Assembly (NCBI GenBank): GCA_017629925.1
Contig: JAGBWH010000168.1
Span: 1 to 5,988, forward strand
Source: Clostridia bacterium
GTDB taxonomy: Bacteria > Bacillota > Clostridia > Oscillospirales > CAG-272
Reading direction: 5' to 3'
DNA length: 5,988 nt
Each line of letters begins with the position of its first letter. The first letter of the stretch is position 1. Made by a program: the position numbers and the translations under genes. Under the pieces are notes generated by a model, which was not told the origin of the DNA, searched no databases, and was given only the letters and a program-made list of their open reading frames with translations. Positions 1 to 5,563 of this stretch are shown here, one piece after another.

Positions 1-1020
1 ATTCCCCTCGCTATGCAGGCGTATGATAAAGGCGTTTTTGCCACACTTCCCCTTGGCTATGTCTACACCGAGCGCACCCAAGCCGATGGTCGCACAAGAT
101 GCGGTATTGTGGGGATCATTGATCTCGAGGATTATGAGTATGAGCCAAACACAAACGCTCCCATTCGCGCCACGGAAGGCACGGTAAAAGAGCGCATCCC
201 TCCTCGGGTGGAGATCAGACGCTCTGCTATCTATGAGTTGCCTCACGTGATGCTACTGTTAGATGACGCAGAAAACAGTCTGCTTCGCCCTTATCAAGAT
301 GGAACAGGGCTCACCCCTCTCTACGACTTTCCCTTGATGCTCGAAGGCGGACATCTCAAAGGTTGGCTTGTGCCCGAAAGCGAAGAAGATCGCATCAAAG
401 ATGTTTTCTCTCACTTTTCCTCAGAGATGAAACTAGCGGTAGGAGACGGCAACCACTCCTTGGCGGCTGCCAAGTCTCTTTATGAAGAACTAAAAGCAAA
501 ATCCCCCGAAACCGCCAAAACCTCCCCGCTTAGATATGCTTTGGTTGAGGTGGTGAATATTCACTCTCCCGCACTTGATTTTGAGCCTATCTATCGTTTG
601 GTCAAAACAGACGATCCCTTTGCTTTTGCAAAGCAACTTTATGCCTATGCTGAACTTTGCGAAACCGATTCCCATTTTGCACAAAATCCCACGCAAACCG
701 TGTGGCTTTCCTATGAAATGGGTGAATGTGAAATCACGTTTGGGCACGGCAGTCATTTTCTTGCGGTGGGGACGGTGCAACAGTTTTTAGACGCTCACCC
801 CGAATACGAAATCGACTATATTCACGGCGAAGACTCGCTTCTTGCCCTTTCTCATCAAAAAGGCAGAGTCGGCATTCGCTTTGACGGCATGAAAAAAGAG
901 GATCTGTTTTTGGCGGTCGTCTCCTCCGGCGTGCTGCCTCGCAAAGCCTTTTCCATGGGCCATGCCAAAGATAAACGCTACTATATGGAAGCCAGAAAAC
1001 TCAGCGACGAACGGAGATAA
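1..1020 (+). CDS. DUF1015 family protein (COG4198), 5'-truncated by window edge
   Basis: The frame is open to the left edge (I-P-L-A precede the first Met at position 13), so the true start lies upstream and 339 residues are visible. Full-length DUF1015 proteins are about 400 residues, so roughly 60-80 residues are missing. Counting from the Met at 13, recognisable family signatures are GIVGIIDLEDYEYE (31-44), RATEGTVKER (52-61), the GDGNHS motif (144-149; often DGHHR or DGNHS in this family) and the C-terminal YIHGEDSL block followed by GVLPRKAFSMGHAKDKRYY. The biochemical function of DUF1015 is not established; the conserved DGNHS suggests a catalytic or metal site, which is inference. The product looks cytosolic, with no membrane segment in the visible part. 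The stop is one base before rlmH, so the two are very likely co-transcribed. Confidence 0.88.
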   Translation: MPLAMQAYDKGVFATLPLGYVYTERTQADGRTRCGIVGIIDLEDYEYEPNTNAPIRATEGTVKERIPPRVEIRRSAIYELPHVMLLLDDAENSLLRPYQDGTGLTPLYDFPLMLEGGHLKGWLVPESEEDRIKDVFSHFSSEMKLAVGDGNHSLAAAKSLYEELKAKSPETAKTSPLRYALVEVVNIHSPALDFEPIYRLVKTDDPFAFAKQLYAYAELCETDSHFAQNPTQTVWLSYEMGECEITFGHGSHFLAVGTVQQFLDAHPEYEIDYIHGEDSLLALSHQKGRVGIRFDGMKKEDLFLAVVSSGVLPRKAFSMGHAKDKRYYMEARKLSDERR

Positions 1021-1021
1021 A

Positions 1022-1501
1022 ATGTTACAAGTCACGCTACTGTGTGTTGGCACACTCAAAGAAAAATTTTGGCAAGACGCCTGCGCCGAATATGAAAAAA
1101 GGCTGGGGGCGTATTGCCGTTTTGAATGTATTGCATTAAAAGAAGAACGAATCACCGATGAAAACAATCCCCAAAAAATTCAACAAGCCCTGTTTGTGGA
1201 AGGCTCAAAAATGCTCTCCCAAACCCCTGAGGGTGCTTATCGCGTTGCCCTTTGTGTGGAGGGGAAAAGTTTTGACTCTGTCTCGCTTGCCAAGGTGATT
1301 GGTGCGGTGGAAAGCAAAAGTGGAAAAATCGCCCTTTATATCGGCTCCTCTCACGGACTTTCCCCTGAGGTCAAGGAGGCGGCGAACTTAAAGCTTTCCC
1401 TCTCCGCCCTCACCTTCCCCCATCAACTGACGCGCGTGTTGCTACTCGAAAGCCTTTATCGATCTTTTACCATCTTAAAGGGAAAAAGCTATCATAAATA
1501 A
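1022..1501 (+). CDS. rlmH: 23S rRNA (pseudouridine-1915-N3)-methyltransferase RlmH
   Basis: SPOUT-class methyltransferase that uses S-adenosylmethionine to methylate pseudouridine 1915 in helix 69 of 23S rRNA, acting on assembled 70S ribosomes as a homodimer (family knowledge). The 159-residue product matches the usual 155-160. Visible signatures are the N-terminal VGTLKEKFWQDACAEYEKRL (9-28), the trefoil-knot SAM loop IGSSHGLS (107-114), TFPHQLTRVLLLE (131-143) and the diagnostic C-terminal YHK (157-159). The SAM loop has Gly-Ser where most homologues have Gly-Gly (IGGxxG), a small variation. The reading frame is open 20 codons further upstream (Met at 962), but that stretch lies inside the DUF1015 gene. 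ATG at 1022 has GGAG at 1013-1016 at good spacing and gives the family length, so it is the start. It forms an operon with the preceding gene. Confidence 0.96.
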   Translation: MLQVTLLCVGTLKEKFWQDACAEYEKRLGAYCRFECIALKEERITDENNPQKIQQALFVEGSKMLSQTPEGAYRVALCVEGKSFDSVSLAKVIGAVESKSGKIALYIGSSHGLSPEVKEAANLKLSLSALTFPHQLTRVLLLESLYRSFTILKGKSYHK

Positions 1502-1531
1502 TTTTGCTAACCGTTTTTCACATAGAAATGA

Positions 1532-1576
1532 AATATCACTCTGAAGATTTCATCGCTATAGGGCAACAATTTCACT
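1532..1576 (+). repeat. Degenerate AATATCACT motif pair upstream of repeat copy 1
   Basis: One perfect AATATCACT (1532-1540) and one variant AATTTCACT (1568-1576) lie just before the conserved repeat block. The same 9-mer punctuates the hairpin array before copy 2 at 5656-5808. The join is alike in both places: the last motif is followed within a few bases by CAACAGAAAAA. The 27 bases between the two motifs do not form the neat hairpin seen in the 3' array. Instead, ATGAAAT (1528-1534) pairs with ATTTCAT (1547-1553). I read this as a decayed or minimal version of the array. Confidence 0.6.
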
Positions 1577-1580
1577 TAGC

Positions 1581-1733
1581 CAACAGAAAAAAGAGAGGAC
1601 ATTTCGGTGATACCGATTTGTTCTCTCTTTGTGCTTGTATAGGGGTTCTCGTATTAGGGGTTTGGGCTTCGCCCATTTACATTTGACCGGTCAAATGCGA
1701 TGCTTGCACTTTTGCTCGAGTGAAAATTCTCCG
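1581..1733 (+). repeat. Structured dispersed repeat, copy 1
   Basis: This non-coding block aligns with 5815-5953 in the same orientation. Shared segments include CAACAGAAAAA, CATTTCG, GCTTGTA, GGGTTTGGGCTT, GCCCATTTAC, GTCAAATGCGATGCT and AAAATTCTCCG. In order it holds a long hairpin (1590-1630), an unpaired linker with about 13 extra bases compared with copy 2 (near 1641-1656), hairpin TGGGC-ttc-GCCCA (1663-1675), an 18-base palindrome (1680-1697), small hairpin GCGA-tgc-TTGC (1698-1708), and a segment with GAG/CTC pairing ending at CTCCG. It sits between the convergent 3' ends of rlmH and surE. Open frames through it are short and have no counterpart of defined family, so I treat it as non-coding. 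The family name is unknown to me. Confidence 0.8.
1590..1630. terminator. Probable bidirectional intrinsic terminator, rlmH / surE junction
   Basis: Twelve-pair outer stem (1590-1601 with 1619-1630, one G-T pair), a 2x2 T/T internal loop, then a five-pair inner stem (1604-1608 with 1612-1616) and a three-base loop GAT. Read on the minus strand it is followed by a T-run (six T with the stem end), a good intrinsic terminator for the surE operon after a 3' UTR of about 140 nt. Read on the plus strand the tail is TTTGTGCTTGT, a weaker tract that could still serve rlmH. It is the first hairpin of the dispersed repeat. Confidence 0.65.
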
Positions 1734-1768
1734 AAAATAGCCTCACGCATAACCTGTTTTTTTGTTTT

Positions 1769-2500
1769 TTATGCTTTGTCAATTTGCATGGCACGAAGTT
1801 TGTCAAATACGGATAATTCCGTGCGCTTGATGGTGAGGGGAGAAATGGAGATATACCCACCAAGCGTGGCGTTGGTATCCAGCGTCATATCATCTGTTTT
1901 CACATACACAGATGAGCCTTCTTGGTAATACATAGAAGGTGCGGTTTCCACAAACTCGTCCTTGTAGTAAGGCCCACCCTGACGGGTGATGAGAATGCCT
2001 TTATGCTTTGGGGGAATATTGATATTATAAAGGTTATGATAGGAGAAGAGGTTGTTTTCGCACACAAACTGATACACTTCATCCAGCGCCTTCTCTGCCT
2101 CCTCAAGCGAAGTGAAATCGGTCGAGAGTGCCAAGGCATTGGCACCCATGGAAGCCGCTTCAGTTGCCGCACCTATTGTGCCCGAATACATCATATCCTC
2201 TCCGAGATTGTATCCGCGATTGATGCCCGACAGCACCAAATCAAAGGTTTCGTGAAGTCCTTTATAAGCGTAGCGCGTGCAATCTGCAGGGGATGAGTCT
2301 ACCTGATATGCACGAACACCCGTGGGATGTTCTACCGGTATGATTTCAAAAGAATGAACGATATCAATACTATGGCTTTTGCCACTTTGCTCTAATTTCG
2401 GTGCGACCAAGGTAACATCCCCATATTGTTTTGCCCAATTTGCCAAAGCGATAATGCCGGGGGCGAAAATGCCGTCGTCGTTGACAATCAAAATTCTCAT
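1769..2500 (-). CDS. surE: 5'/3'-nucleotidase SurE
   Basis: SurE hydrolyses nucleoside 5'- and 3'-monophosphates, and in some species short polyphosphate, using a divalent metal; it is cytosolic and dimeric or tetrameric (family knowledge). The 243-residue product has the full signature set: N-terminal MRILIVNDDG with metal ligands Asp8 and Asp9, Ser39 in LEQSGKSHS, Asn94 in SGIN (91-94), and YSGTIGAATEAA (105-116). Length is normal for the family (about 245-265). Two starts are possible: GTG at 2506, or ATG at 2500. ATG is preferred because AGGAGG (2513-2508) lies seven bases before it but only one base before GTG, and the product then begins MRIL as in homologues. ATG overlaps the TGA of the upstream DHH gene as ATGA, indicating translational coupling. 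Third and last gene of the minus-strand operon. Confidence 0.95.
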   Translation of the reverse strand: MRILIVNDDGIFAPGIIALANWAKQYGDVTLVAPKLEQSGKSHSIDIVHSFEIIPVEHPTGVRAYQVDSSPADCTRYAYKGLHETFDLVLSGINRGYNLGEDMMYSGTIGAATEAASMGANALALSTDFTSLEEAEKALDEVYQFVCENNLFSYHNLYNINIPPKHKGILITRQGGPYYKDEFVETAPSMYYQEGSSVYVKTDDMTLDTNATLGGYISISPLTIKRTELSVFDKLRAMQIDKA

Positions 2501-3477
2501 AGCCACCCCTCCTGGTTTGCCTTATAGTCTTTGAGATGAGCGTCTGCATCGGAGAGCAAGGCTTTCATTTCTTTTTTGGAATATACCGTAGCGCCGCTGG
2601 CGCAAGCATGACCGCCACCGTGGTATTTTTCAGCGATGGTATTGATGGTCACGAAACGAGAACGCAGGCGCACACGAATACTACCGTCGTCATTTTCAAT
2701 GAATGCCAGCCAAATCAAACTGCCTTTAATGGAATCAAGATGAGACACGGAGGCACTTGCCTGCTCGCTTGTCAGCGAAAATTTCTTCTGCATCGCGCGG
2801 CTCACGAAGATGTATGCCACCCCATTTTCGGTGATTTTCATTTTGCTGAATACATGAGATTGGAATTTCAAATCCACAAAATCTTTGAGATACAAATGGG
2901 CAAAGAGTACGTCAGTATCCACGCCAAAATCCAGCAAAGCCGCCGCACACCGCATGGTTTCGCCCGAGGTGGAACTAAACTTAAATCTGCCGGAGTCTGT
3001 CACCATACCCGCATAGAGGTAGGTTGCCCCTTGCTTGTTCATTTTCAGTTCTTCGGGGAACGAAAGGAAAAAATCCACCACCATCTCGCAAGCAGAAGAA
3101 CGGAAGTCTTCCACCCAAGAGATGTCCCCGTAGGGGCGTGTGTCAATATGGTGGTCAATTTTAATAATCTCTTTGGCGTGCTCCAGGTGTTTGTTGGAGA
3201 CGCGTTCTTTGTTGCCCGTATCCAACACAATGAGCAGAGCATCTCTATAAAACTCCTCGGAGGTTTGCTCGTCTTCTCCACCTAAAAATTGCATATAGTC
3301 GCAATAATCGTCATTGATGAGCAAAATCTCTTTTTCGGGAAAAGAGAGGCGCAGCATTTCCACAAAACCTTTGGTGGAACCCACGGCATCGCCATCAGGA
3401 CGTTGATGACGAGACACCACGATGCGCTGGTATGACTTGATTTTCTCTAAAATATCTCGTTTAAGTTGCTCATTCAC
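2497..3477 (-). CDS. nrnA: DHH/DHHA1 family phosphoesterase, NrnA-like (paralogue A)
   Basis: 326 residues, typical for NrnA-type proteins, which degrade 2-5 nt RNAs from the end and in many species convert pAp to AMP, using Mn2+ (family knowledge). The N-terminal DHH domain has RHQRPDGDAVGS (23-34; His24, Asp28, Asp30), LDT with Asp86, DHH at 108-110, and GMVTDSGRF (157-165) with Asp161, so the metal-binding set is complete. The C-terminal DHHA1 domain carries the substrate loop HGGGHACASGAT (286-297). The start is GTG at 3477: GGAGG (3491-3487) lies nine bases upstream, and the nearby ATG at 3473 is out of frame. The first eight bases overlap the end of paralogue B, and its own stop overlaps the surE start, so the three genes are translated as a chain. 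Exact substrate (nanoRNA, pAp, pApA) cannot be told from sequence. Confidence 0.92.
   Translation of the reverse strand: MNEQLKRDILEKIKSYQRIVVSRHQRPDGDAVGSTKGFVEMLRLSFPEKEILLINDDYCDYMQFLGGEDEQTSEEFYRDALLIVLDTGNKERVSNKHLEHAKEIIKIDHHIDTRPYGDISWVEDFRSSACEMVVDFFLSFPEELKMNKQGATYLYAGMVTDSGRFKFSSTSGETMRCAAALLDFGVDTDVLFAHLYLKDFVDLKFQSHVFSKMKITENGVAYIFVSRAMQKKFSLTSEQASASVSHLDSIKGSLIWLAFIENDDGSIRVRLRSRFVTINTIAEKYHGGGHACASGATVYSKKEMKALLSDADAHLKDYKANQEGWL
2508..2513 (-). promoter_or_regulatory. Ribosome binding site that fixes the surE start
   Basis: AGGAGG on the minus strand, inside the last codons of the upstream DHH gene. It is seven bases before ATG at 2500 and only one base before the in-frame GTG at 2506, so it supports the ATG. 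Confidence 0.8.
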
Positions 3478-4414
3478 AGCCGTTTTCCTCCATTTGATTG
3501 AGATCCTCGAGCATTTGCATGGCCTCTTCTCTGTTTTTTACGGTTGCCCCGCTTGCCTTGGCATGTCCGCCACCACCGTATTTGGTGGCAATGGGGTTGA
3601 TGTTATAGCGGTTGGAACGGATTTCACACAGCACGCCGCTTTCTGTTTCCGTGAAGTTCACCCAAATATGCACCCCACGAATATCCGACATGGTGTTGAC
3701 CATTCCGCGAGAAATGGAGAAGGTATCCACGCCCATATCTTTGACTTGCTCTGCGGTGGTGTAGACGTAAGCCACTTTGCTGGATGTAAAGCGAATACGC
3801 AACACAAACTCCGCACGACGACGAATGGATTCGTATTCGTCGGCATACAGTTTGGTGTAAATATCGCTGAGGGCAAACTCTTGCTCCAGCAAAAATGATG
3901 CCAGCATAAAGGTGCGGGGGGAGGTGGCGTCATAGCGAAAACGTCCCGAGTCGGTAATCATGCCTGTGTAAAGTGATTTTGCCGCAAGGGAATTCACCTT
4001 CAAGCCTTCCGTTTGCGCAAAACAGGCAATCAGCCCTGCGCAACTTTCAAAAGTGGTATCTGTGACTTCCACGTCAGCGATTTTTTCCACAAAAATGTGA
4101 TGATCAAAACGAAGGGTGCGCGAGGCGGTGGTGTAGCGATTGTCGGAGATCAGAGCAGGTGCGGAAGTATCCAAAATGATGGCAAGCGCACCCTCATAGA
4201 GTGAGTCAGGCACTTGGTCCATTTGGCTGTCTTCCATGAAATCATAGCGGCCGGCATAGTCGCCCACCACATAGACTTCTTTTTCGGGGAAATTTTCTTT
4301 TATAATGTGTTTTAGCCCAATTTGACTACCCATGGCATCCCCATCAGGATGGGTATGTCGATGGATAATGATACGCTGAGCCTCGCGTATCTCTTTTAGC
4401 GCTTCTTTGAACAT
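3470..4414 (-). CDS. nrnA: DHH/DHHA1 family phosphoesterase, NrnA-like (paralogue B)
   Basis: 314 residues and the first gene of the minus-strand operon. Same two-domain plan as its neighbour: HRHTHPDGDAMGS (18-30; His20, Asp24, Asp26), LDT with Asp82, DHH at 104-106, GMITDSGRFRY (151-161) with Asp155, then the DHHA1 loop GGGGHAKASGAT (280-291). All expected catalytic residues are present, so both paralogues should be active. The protein is clearly diverged from paralogue A: DTSAPALISD follows the second motif where A has DTGNKERVSN, and the region after DHH differs. It resembles Bacillus NrnA at the N-terminus (HRHxxPDxDAxGSQxGL), recalled from family knowledge. The ATG at 4414 has AAGGA (4430-4426) at a rather long spacing of 11 bases. 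The gene is driven by the promoter at 4493-4522. Which substrate each paralogue prefers is unknown. Confidence 0.92.
   Translation of the reverse strand: MFKEALKEIREAQRIIIHRHTHPDGDAMGSQIGLKHIIKENFPEKEVYVVGDYAGRYDFMEDSQMDQVPDSLYEGALAIILDTSAPALISDNRYTTASRTLRFDHHIFVEKIADVEVTDTTFESCAGLIACFAQTEGLKVNSLAAKSLYTGMITDSGRFRYDATSPRTFMLASFLLEQEFALSDIYTKLYADEYESIRRRAEFVLRIRFTSSKVAYVYTTAEQVKDMGVDTFSISRGMVNTMSDIRGVHIWVNFTETESGVLCEIRSNRYNINPIATKYGGGGHAKASGATVKNREEAMQMLEDLNQMEENGCE
3487..3491 (-). promoter_or_regulatory. Ribosome binding site for the GTG-started DHH paralogue A
   Basis: GGAGG on the minus strand, nine bases before GTG at 3477 and inside the end of paralogue B. It supports a GTG start, since no in-frame ATG is near and the adjacent ATG (3473) is in another frame. 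Confidence 0.7.
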
Positions 4415-4492
4415 GATTTTATCTATCCTTTATATGTATTAAACAATTGGAGATGAGGGTATCTAAAAAGAGGCACAAACCCTCGCAATTAT

Positions 4493-4522
4493 AGTATATC
4501 ATACATGCAGGGTGAGTGTCAA
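4493..4522 (-). promoter_or_regulatory. Sigma-A type promoter of the DHH-DHH-surE operon
   Basis: On the minus strand there is a consensus -35 TTGACA (4522-4517), an 18-base spacer and -10 TATACT (4498-4493), with an extended -10 TG one base upstream (TGATATACT). A perfect TATAAT overlaps at 4493-4488, but at a spacing of 23, which is too long. Predicted transcription start is near 4486, giving a leader of about 70 nt. No other promoter is visible within the operon, which fits its overlapping genes. Confidence 0.75.
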
Positions 4523-4533
4523 TAAAAAATGTC

Positions 4534-4562
4534 TTGACGAACAGAAGAAAGGAGAGTAAAAT
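4534..4562 (+). promoter_or_regulatory. Sigma-A type promoter of the HAD hydrolase gene
   Basis: TTGACG (4534-4539), a 17-base spacer, then TAAAAT (4557-4562): five of six matches to consensus in each hexamer at optimal spacing. Predicted start is near 4569, with a leader of about 30 nt. The -35 lies only 11 bases from the -35 of the opposing operon promoter, so the two promoters are back to back. Confidence 0.65.
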
Positions 4563-4599
4563 ATAGGAAACGCAAAACAAAAAAACAAGGAATACCAAA

Positions 4600-5415
4600 A
4601 TGAAAAAAGTGCTTATCACAGACTTAGACGACACCCTCTATCCCTGGATTGATGTGTTTGTGCCGTCTTTTTATGCCATGGCGAGCGCCCTTTCGTCATA
4701 CATAAAAACTGACCTTTCACTTTTGTTTGATGAATATAGAGCGGTTCACCAATACTACGGCAATGTGGAGCATCCCTATGCGACCTTAGCGCTCCCCTCT
4801 GTGAGCCGATTTTTTGGAGATATGCCAAAAGAGGAGCAAAAAAACGCCCTTTCACCTGTGTTTGACGCCTACCGCGCCGAACGCCAAAAAAGGCTTCATC
4901 TTTTCCCCCGTGTCAAAGAAACCCTATCTCGCCTGCATGAGAGTGGTGTCACAATCATTGGCTACACCAACTCCACCGTCAAAAACGGATATGGCAGGCT
5001 AAAGTCGCTTGACATAGCGCATTTGTTTTCTCGTGTATATTGTGCAGCTAACGTGGCAGATGAAGCCGCACTTCCCACCGCCGTTCGCACCGTTACCAGC
5101 CGCAAGCCTGACAAAGATACCCTGCTTTTTATCATAAAAGAGGAGGGGTTTTCTCCCGATGAAGCCATTTGCGTTGGTGACAGCATGACAAATGATGTCT
5201 ATATGGCATGGCAGGCAGGGGTAACGTCTGTGCTTTTGCCCCATCCCCCCCATGACGCTGCCCTCTATGACTTGCTCGTGGAGATTAGTAGTTGGACAGA
5301 TGCCACCTTCGCCCTTGACCGCGCGCTAAAAGAAGAAGTCAAGGAAAAAGGTGTCTCCCCTGACTATACCTTCCCTCTTTTTTCTGACCTTTTGCCCCTT
5401 TTTTCCATTGTATAA
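4600..5415 (+). CDS. HAD-superfamily hydrolase (probable phosphatase, substrate unknown)
   Basis: 271-residue cytosolic HAD protein. Motif I is LITDLDDTLYPW (5-16) with nucleophile Asp8 and acid/base Asp10; motif II is GYTNST (121-126) with Thr123; motif III is Lys169 in SRKPDKD; motif IV is GDSMTNDV (193-200) with Asp194 and Asp199. A helical cap fits between motifs I and II (about residues 17-105), as in the phosphoglycolate phosphatase/haloacid dehalogenase (C1 cap) type. All catalytic residues are intact, so Mg2+-dependent phosphatase activity is the most likely role. The substrate cannot be told from sequence. About 60 residues follow motif IV, with an acidic/basic helix (DRALKEEVKEKG) near the end. 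ATG at 4600 has AAGGA (4587-4591) eight bases upstream. It has its own promoter and terminator and is divergent from the DHH-surE operon. Confidence 0.9.
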   Translation: MKKVLITDLDDTLYPWIDVFVPSFYAMASALSSYIKTDLSLLFDEYRAVHQYYGNVEHPYATLALPSVSRFFGDMPKEEQKNALSPVFDAYRAERQKRLHLFPRVKETLSRLHESGVTIIGYTNSTVKNGYGRLKSLDIAHLFSRVYCAANVADEAALPTAVRTVTSRKPDKDTLLFIIKEEGFSPDEAICVGDSMTNDVYMAWQAGVTSVLLPHPPHDAALYDLLVEISSWTDATFALDRALKEEVKEKGVSPDYTFPLFSDLLPLFSIV

Positions 5416-5472
5416 GAGAGCAAATATAGTTTGGGCAAATCACTCAGAAATCTATCCATCTATCCATATAAA

Positions 5473-5509
5473 AAGGAAGAGTGTTTTTTTGCACTCTTCC
5501 TTATTTTTA
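5473..5509 (+). terminator. Intrinsic terminator after the HAD gene
   Basis: Perfect 11-bp stem AAGGAAGAGTG (5473-5483) and CACTCTTCCTT (5492-5502) with an eight-base T-rich loop, followed by ATTTTTA. It lies 57 bases after the stop codon. The A-run before the stem could give some function on the minus strand too. Confidence 0.85.
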
Positions 5510-5510
5510 T

Positions 5511-5563
5511 CGTGTCAAAGACACGGCGCTTATGGCGTGATACTCCAAGCGGAGTATCACGCC
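5511..5563. other. Two perfect hairpins at the left edge of the hairpin array
   Basis: First hairpin: CGTGTC-aaa-GACACG (5511-5525). Second: a perfect 13-bp stem, GGCGTGATACTCC (5534-5546) and GGAGTATCACGCC (5551-5563), with loop AAGC. The arms of the second contain GTGATA/TATCAC, the core of the 9-mer used in the adjoining array, so it probably belongs to the same element. Neither has a T-tract typical of a terminator. Confidence 0.7.

Noticed and set aside
490..1167. Minus-strand frames opposite the DUF1015 and rlmH genes (490-780, 787-1167)
   Set aside because: Both lie antisense to genes with clear family motifs and have no motif of their own.
1581..1733. Insertion sequence or MITE with terminal inverted repeats
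   Set aside because: I could not find matching terminal inverted repeats at the block ends or a target-site duplication flanking either copy. An ancient element cannot be excluded.
1504..1928. Plus-strand frames at 1504-1686 and 1629-1928
   Set aside because: They are translations of repeat copy 1, and the second continues antisense into surE. The corresponding stretch of copy 2 does not keep the frame, because of indels in the linker and near the end of the block. Conserved features are palindromes, not codons.
2536..3285. 249-residue plus-strand frame opposite DHH paralogue A
   Set aside because: Antisense shadow of a convincing DHH gene; the His/Phe-rich composition and absence of a ribosome binding site or domain are typical of a shadow. 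The same applies to 1922-2296, 3422-3898 and 4013-4204.
5450..5467. Tandem duplication of ATCTATCC after the HAD gene
   Set aside because: Only two 8-base units plus two bases; easily slippage or chance, with no link to other features.
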